Shown: piece after piece, positions 15,092 through 18,431 of the stretch
How the letters are laid out: each line of letters opens with the position of its first letter
How positions within the stretch are numbered: the first letter of the stretch is position 1
Origin: a bacterium
GTDB lineage: Bacteria > Fidelibacterota > Marinisomatia > Marinisomatales > JAHJCW01
NCBI GenBank assembly: GCA_018812885.1
Contig: JAHJCW010000090.1
Coordinates: 1 to 18,431 of the forward strand
Direction: 5' to 3'
DNA length: 18,431 bases
The notes under the pieces: model-generated
The model's input: only the letters and a program-made list of their open reading frames with translations
Databases searched by the model: none
Told to the model about the DNA's origin: nothing
Program-made: the position numbers and the translations under genes

Positions 15092-16264
15092 TAAACGGTT
15101 TTGCCTTGGCACATTTCCCAAAGCTGAGGCGGAATGTATACTATTAGTACCATGCTTACAGCGGATAATATCTAAAGCTTTTGATAGGGCTTGATTTTTT
15201 CTAGATTCCGTTCCAAAAATGGAAACTTGATTGGCAAAATAAATAAATTTGGAAGCATCAATAATAATAGTGCGAATTCGATTACGACGATAATTTGCCA
15301 GCTCAAATAATCTGTAGCATGTTTCCACGATTGATTTGTCATTAGTTGCAACAAAAGCATCGTGGCGTGCATTACGTAAACCATCGGTATAATGAATTTC
15401 CAGTTTAACATTTTTTGCAATTTGTTGGCGCTTGCGCAACTGAAAGGCAATTTGCTCAGCCATTGTTTTAACGATCGCGCGTAAAATAAATTGATCATTG
15501 GTATCTTTAGGTATAATGACCTGCTCAATAATATGATCTTTTAAAGTCGGCGGACGAACTGCGGAGGTGTCTTGGCCCTGTGTTTCTCTATAGACTTGCT
15601 GAAAATATTTGCCAAATATGATGGAACCTTCAGTACGATGAAAGGCAATTTGCTGAATATCATAAATGTGCTTTAAATACAGGAACTGCACCATTTTTTT
15701 TACCTGAGGTATATGCACAGATGGTAAAATAGGTGACTCCAGGGGTGACAGGAAACGCGGTTCTTCGCCACTGGTGATTTCATTAATTATCTCAGGCACA
15801 ACCGCAGTAGAAATACGACTTACTAATTTGTTGACGCTAATACCAATTGTACTGCTTAAGCTGGTTTTGCTTGCTATGACTTTGGATACCGAGAAACCTG
15901 CTTGTTGATAGCTTGGATACAAATGTTTCATGCCGGTCATATCAAGATAGTATTGCCCAAAGTTGGCAGGTTCTGCTATTGGTGTAAAGGTTGATACAGT
16001 TTTATATAGATATGAATTAAGGCGTGAGTACAAAGAATGATTATAAGGCATTAAAAGTGCACGGTGGCTCATTTTGCGTGCTAGCGACAACTTCATTCCT
16101 TGATATAAACCTTCTTCTTTTGCTTCAGGAGAGACGGAAATAATTGTACCATCTTGTTGCTGTGATGAAATAATAGCAACCGGACGCGTACGCAAAGAAG
16201 CGTCCATCAGGCGTTCAGCCTGAAGTTCAAAATCCTTTAAGCGTACATGAAAAATAGAAGTCAT
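15035..16264 (-). CDS. imuB: ImuB-like inactive Y-family polymerase (mutasome adaptor)
   Basis: The product has 409 residues with a Y-family polymerase layout. The N-terminal palm starts MTSIFHVRLKDFELQAE. SPEAKEEGLYQGMKLSLARK and YYLDMTG follow, then a helix-hairpin-helix region around KHIYDIQQIAF and a little-finger-like domain. The catalytic carboxylates are lost: the first Asp of the HVDMD motif is Arg8, and the Asp-Glu pair before YLD is Gly103-Gln104. This is the mark of ImuB, which binds the sliding clamp and brings in DnaE2 instead of polymerising. I could not pick a clear clamp-binding motif. No imuA is present. The last 18 or so residues (TTKTQRIFTKSFSSCSS) are encoded by the 15023-15091 repeat and are probably an acquired tail. 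The start codon abuts another repeat copy. Confidence 0.85.
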   Translation of the reverse strand: MTSIFHVRLKDFELQAERLMDASLRTRPVAIISSQQQDGTIISVSPEAKEEGLYQGMKLSLARKMSHRALLMPYNHSLYSRLNSYLYKTVSTFTPIAEPANFGQYYLDMTGMKHLYPSYQQAGFSVSKVIASKTSLSSTIGISVNKLVSRISTAVVPEIINEITSGEEPRFLSPLESPILPSVHIPQVKKMVQFLYLKHIYDIQQIAFHRTEGSIIFGKYFQQVYRETQGQDTSAVRPPTLKDHIIEQVIIPKDTNDQFILRAIVKTMAEQIAFQLRKRQQIAKNVKLEIHYTDGLRNARHDAFVATNDKSIVETCYRLFELANYRRNRIRTIIIDASKFIYFANQVSIFGTESRKNQALSKALDIIRCKHGTNSIHSASALGNVPRQNRLLTTKTQRIFTKSFSSCSS

Positions 16265-16267
16265 TTT

Positions 16268-16296
16268 TTAACCACGAAGTCACGAAGACACAAAGA
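16268..16296 (+). repeat. Left TTAACCACGAAG repeat of the GxxExxY unit
   Basis: TTAACCACGAAG followed by TCACGAAGACACAAAGA: octamers CACGAAGT, CACGAAGA and CACAAAGA in tandem. It starts 3 nt upstream of the imuB ATG, so it forms the imuB leader. Its inverted partner is at 16737-16764. Confidence 0.7.
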
Positions 16297-16332
16297 TATT
16301 TTGGCTTAAAAACATTATAGCCGTTGCTATGA

Positions 16333-16728
16333 TTAATTAATGATTCTTTTTATGCCATCTTTAATCAGTGGGGCGTTAAAATTGATTAGAAAACCAAGTC
16401 TATTATTGGTGATCCTTAAATAGGATATCAATTGTGCTTGAAAAACAGGATGCATTTCTTCAACAGCTTTTAATTCTATGACTATAAAATCTTCCACTAG
16501 TATATCTATCCGAAGTTTTAAAGCCATATCTTTCCCATCATATAGAAAAGGTATTTCAACCTGTGTTCTTACTTTTAGTCCAGTTTTTTTGAGTTCATAC
16601 ACTAAGCATTTTTCATATACTGATTCAAGCAATCCGGGGCCAATGTTTTTATGAACACGATACACACAATCTACGATTTTCTTTCCAATCCGTTCTATAT
16701 GTTCAGGCAAATCTGATTTTATTTTCAT
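16333..16728 (-). CDS. GxxExxY family protein (PD-(D/E)XK nuclease-like)
   Basis: The product has 131 residues from the ATG at 16726-16728. The name motif GLLESVY is at residues 32-38, after VYRVHKNIGP. A nuclease-like core follows, with Asp75 in LRIDILV, Glu85-Leu-Lys87 in VIELKA, Gln98 and SYLR, then GFLINFNAPLIKDGIKRI. These fit a PD-(D/E)XK fold; activity is not shown for this family. A longer start at 16773 overlaps the lexA stop (TAATG) and would add 15 residues translated from the repeat (MGTLPRRHKEHEVFK). The overlap would allow coupling to lexA, so the start is uncertain. The gene is enclosed by inverted CACGAAG repeats and sits where imuA often stands, between lexA and imuB. Confidence 0.85.
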   Translation of the reverse strand: MKIKSDLPEHIERIGKKIVDCVYRVHKNIGPGLLESVYEKCLVYELKKTGLKVRTQVEIPFLYDGKDMALKLRIDILVEDFIVIELKAVEEMHPVFQAQLISYLRITNNRLGFLINFNAPLIKDGIKRIIN

Positions 16729-16736
16729 TTTAAAAA

Positions 16737-16764
16737 CTTCGTGTTCTTTGTGTCTTCGTGGTAA
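16737..16764 (-). repeat. Right repeat of the GxxExxY unit (inverted copy)
   Basis: On the minus strand it reads TTACCACGAAGACACAAAGA then ACACGAAG, a copy of the 16268 element in opposite orientation. It begins 8 nt after the lexA stop codon. Confidence 0.7.
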
Positions 16765-16772
16765 TGTTCCCA

Positions 16773-17378
16773 TTAATATTCCCGGAAAGAATAGAGCACA
16801 ATTCCATTGATCTGAAAATTGTCAGTATCCTGAATTTTAATAATAGGAAAATCAGGATTCCTGGGATGCAACTCTACTCCACACCCCTTAGGATAATAAC
16901 GTTTTAAGGTAGCCTCGCCATTTATGAGGGCTACCACCATCTGCCCGGATTCGGCTTGCGGAGTTTTCCGTACAATCACATAATCACCATCTTCGATGTT
17001 GTCATCTTGCATGGAAGTTCCTTTAACCTTCAACACAAAGTTGTCGGGGCGGACAAAGGGTGCCGGAACATTAATTGATTCAGCGTTTTCCAAAGCTTCA
17101 ATCGGTTCACCGGCGGCAATCATTCCTAAAAGCGGTAAAACTGTTGGTACGGCGTGCTCTTCAGAAAGGATAAGTGCTCTTTTACCATTGGGACCGCGAG
17201 CGCGATGTATATGTCCATCGTCCGATAATGTTCTTACATACCAATGGACCGTTCCTAATGATGAAAATCCTAATTTGTCCATAATTTCTTCGTAGGATGG
17301 AGCCTGACCATTCGCTAGCGTATAGCGTTGAATGAGGTCTAAAAAACGTTGTTGTTTGTATGATATTGGCTTTTTCAT
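16773..17378 (-). CDS. lexA: LexA repressor
   Basis: The product has 201 residues from the ATG at 17376-17378. An upstream ATG at 17423 would overlap the promoter and operator, so the shorter start is chosen. The N-terminal winged-helix DNA-binding domain is at about 1-70 (KQQRFLDLIQRYTLANGQAP, SYEEIMDKLGFSSLGTVHWY). The cleavage site is Ala89-Gly90 (GMIAAGEP). Catalytic Ser122 is in KGTSM and Lys159 in ATLKR. LexA represses SOS genes and cleaves itself when bound to RecA filaments. It is the first gene of the damage block. Its TAA overlaps the possible long start of the GxxExxY gene. An 11-bp-period direct repeat just upstream is the likely autoregulatory site. Confidence 0.96.
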   Translation of the reverse strand: MKKPISYKQQRFLDLIQRYTLANGQAPSYEEIMDKLGFSSLGTVHWYVRTLSDDGHIHRARGPNGKRALILSEEHAVPTVLPLLGMIAAGEPIEALENAESINVPAPFVRPDNFVLKVKGTSMQDDNIEDGDYVIVRKTPQAESGQMVVALINGEATLKRYYPKGCGVELHPRNPDFPIIKIQDTDNFQINGIVLYSFREY

Positions 17379-17384
17379 AATAAA

Positions 17385-17404
17385 CTCGTAAGTTTCTCGT
17401 AAGT
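17385..17404 (-). promoter_or_regulatory. Putative LexA operator: direct repeat ACTTACGAG-N2-ACTTACGAG
   Basis: Two identical 9-mers (17385-17393 and 17396-17404) are 11 bp apart, one helical turn. They lie directly downstream of the -10 box over the expected transcription start and 6 nt before the lexA ATG. An 11-bp direct-repeat period is also seen in the alphaproteobacterial LexA site GTTC-N7-GTTC. The motif itself is not one I know, so the assignment rests on position. Confidence 0.55.
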
Positions 17405-17433
17405 ATTTTACTGGTTTTGTCAATGGAATGCAA
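17405..17433 (-). promoter_or_regulatory. Sigma70-like promoter of lexA
   Basis: On the minus strand -35 TTGCAT (17428-17433), a 17-bp spacer and -10 TAAAAT (17405-17410). Transcription would start near 17398, inside the direct repeat. Confidence 0.55.
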
Positions 17434-17493
17434 GATAAATCTTAGTAATATTGCCGGAGATTTGAAAAACATAAAGATAGATTAATTTAAATC

Positions 17494-18431
17494 ATGAAAA
17501 AACAACCTGTAGTATTAATCGTATTAGATGGTGTTGGATATAATAAAAATCCAAAGGGTAACGCCGTTTTAGCTGCTCACACGCCGAATTTAGATAGTTA
17601 TTATAAAAAATATCCATGGACATTATTGGATGCCTCCGGAGAAGCAGTCGGTTTACCGGCAGGATTTCAAGGCTCAAGTGAAGTTGGCCATTTAAGCATG
17701 GGGGCAGGGCGCATTGTTGAACAAGAATTGAAACGCATCAATAATAAGCTAGAGGATGGCTCACTTTTCAAAAACAAGAATTGGCGAAATTTGATCAAAA
17801 CATGGAAGAAAAACAATTCGCAGTTTCACTTCTTTGGACTTTTGCAGGATGAAGGTGTGCACGCCCACCAAGATCATCTATTTAAATTGATGAAGCGTGC
17901 CCGACGAGAATTTCCCCAAGGAAAAATCATAATACATCTATTTTTGGATGGGCGCGATACTCCACCTCGTAGCACTTTGGAATATTTTTATACTCTCCGT
18001 CAACAAATGGAGAAAATAGGGAATTGCCAAATTGGTACAATAATGGGACGCTACTACGGCATGGATCGTGTAAAAAGTTGGGACATCACTGACCGCGCCT
18101 ATCATTGTATTGTTGATGCGGTCGGTAAAAAAGCTGATGTGCCCGAAGCTGCCATTCAGTATTCTTATGCTAATGATAATACTCCAAACGGAACTGCAAT
18201 GTATGATGAATATATAAAACCACACGTTATTGGGGGTTACAACGGAGTAGCCGATGGTGATGTAATTCTACATACAAATTATCGGCAAGACCGTGCCATA
18301 CAACTTACACAAGCATTTGTTGATGATAATTATCCAGGGACTTTGAAACGCAAACCGCAAGTTACGTATGTAGGTTTAACTCGTTATTATGATGAATTCG
18401 AGGACTATTTATTAGGCGGAATGGATGCAGG
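17494..18431 (+). CDS. gpmI: 2,3-bisphosphoglycerate-independent phosphoglycerate mutase (partial)
   Basis: ATG at 17494 opens a frame that runs off the right edge after 312 codons; the full protein is about 510 residues. It starts MKKQPVVLIVLDGVGYN, with metal-binding Asp12. The phosphoserine nucleophile is Ser62 in GSSEVGHLSMGAGR, where most homologues have Asn before the Ser. His123 is in EGVHAHQDH, and HLFLDGRDTPPRS, GTIMGRYYGMDR and TNYRQDRA match further substrate-binding elements. The enzyme interconverts 3- and 2-phosphoglycerate in glycolysis and gluconeogenesis, using two metal ions (Mn2+ in the best-studied bacterial enzyme). It is divergent from lexA across 115 bp. I could not choose a convincing promoter for it. 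Confidence 0.97.
   Translation, partial: MKKQPVVLIVLDGVGYNKNPKGNAVLAAHTPNLDSYYKKYPWTLLDASGEAVGLPAGFQGSSEVGHLSMGAGRIVEQELKRINNKLEDGSLFKNKNWRNLIKTWKKNNSQFHFFGLLQDEGVHAHQDHLFKLMKRARREFPQGKIIIHLFLDGRDTPPRSTLEYFYTLRQQMEKIGNCQIGTIMGRYYGMDRVKSWDITDRAYHCIVDAVGKKADVPEAAIQYSYANDNTPNGTAMYDEYIKPHVIGGYNGVADGDVILHTNYRQDRAIQLTQAFVDDNYPGTLKRKPQVTYVGLTRYYDEFEDYLLGGMDA

Larger units (their letters stand above)
16268..16764 (-). mobile_element. Candidate GxxExxY cassette with inverted terminal repeats inside the SOS operon
   Basis: The unit is about 497 bp: inward-facing CACGAAG repeats at 16268-16296 and 16737-16764 with a single nuclease-like gene between. It fits exactly between the lexA stop and the imuB start. 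No transposase and no certain target duplication are visible. The solo repeat at 15023-15091 looks like the same ends without the gene. Confidence 0.45.

Noticed and set aside
10747..16764. CRISPR array from the repeated palindromes
   Set aside because: The copies are few, irregularly spaced, inverted relative to each other and linked to different genes. No cas gene is present.
17379..17423. Longer lexA start
   Set aside because: The extra residues overlap the -10 box and direct repeat. The LexA family begins near the ATG at 17378.
1..18431. tRNA, rRNA or known riboswitch
   Set aside because: I found no cloverleaf with a CCA-ready acceptor, no rRNA-like stretch and no riboswitch core in the intergenic regions.

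Overview
The window is 18.4 kb of AT-rich bacterial chromosome. Its gene content suggests a member of the Bacteroidota/FCB side of the tree, such as Marinimicrobia, Ignavibacteriota or Calditrichota. The reasons are a TonB-dependent receptor with an N-terminal carboxypeptidase-regulatory-like domain, a secreted lamin-tail-domain (LTD) protein, and a lexA-imuB-dnaE2 damage operon without imuA. Clear Shine-Dalgarno sites before yqeY and the receptor argue against classical Bacteroidia or Flavobacteriia. The phylum is an inference.

Layout. 1-3096 (minus): thioredoxin-type arsC followed by a large secreted LTD/CARDB repeat protein. Its frame is open from the signal peptide to the left edge except for one TAA. 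3191-6794 (plus): a divergent DNA methyltransferase, then a tightly overlapping yqeY-cvpA-dnaG set. 6789-7406 (minus): a deoxynucleoside kinase. 7407-7669 holds no gene but four hairpin structures, two of them terminator-like. 7670-10348 (minus): the TonB-dependent receptor, with its leader and promoter. 10349-10838 holds a palindromic repeat, the 3' remnant of a second SRAP gene and a REP-like palindrome.

10839-17378 (minus) is an SOS-type block. In transcription order it reads lexA, a small GxxExxY nuclease gene inside repeats, imuB, dnaE2, SRAP (yedK/HMCES-like) and a small GIY-YIG nuclease inside other repeats. LexA is the repressor. ImuB has lost the polymerase carboxylates and should act as an adaptor for the error-prone polymerase DnaE2. 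SRAP protects abasic sites in single-stranded DNA. A sigma70-like promoter and an 11-bp-period direct repeat precede lexA and look like the promoter and LexA operator. On the right, gpmI runs divergently off the window.

The most unusual feature is a pair of small nuclease genes, GxxExxY and GIY-YIG, each framed by its own inverted palindromic repeats and each lying in or next to the SOS operon. Repeat sequence has become coding sequence at the C-terminus of ImuB and possibly the N-terminus of the GxxExxY protein. The GIY-YIG unit sits between two diverged copies of the SRAP 3' end. These look like compact nuclease-plus-repeat cassettes, with a solo repeat copy at the imuB/dnaE2 junction. Two nonsense codons (TAA in the LTD gene, TGA at a conserved Trp in GIY-YIG) suggest decay, recoding or sequence error.
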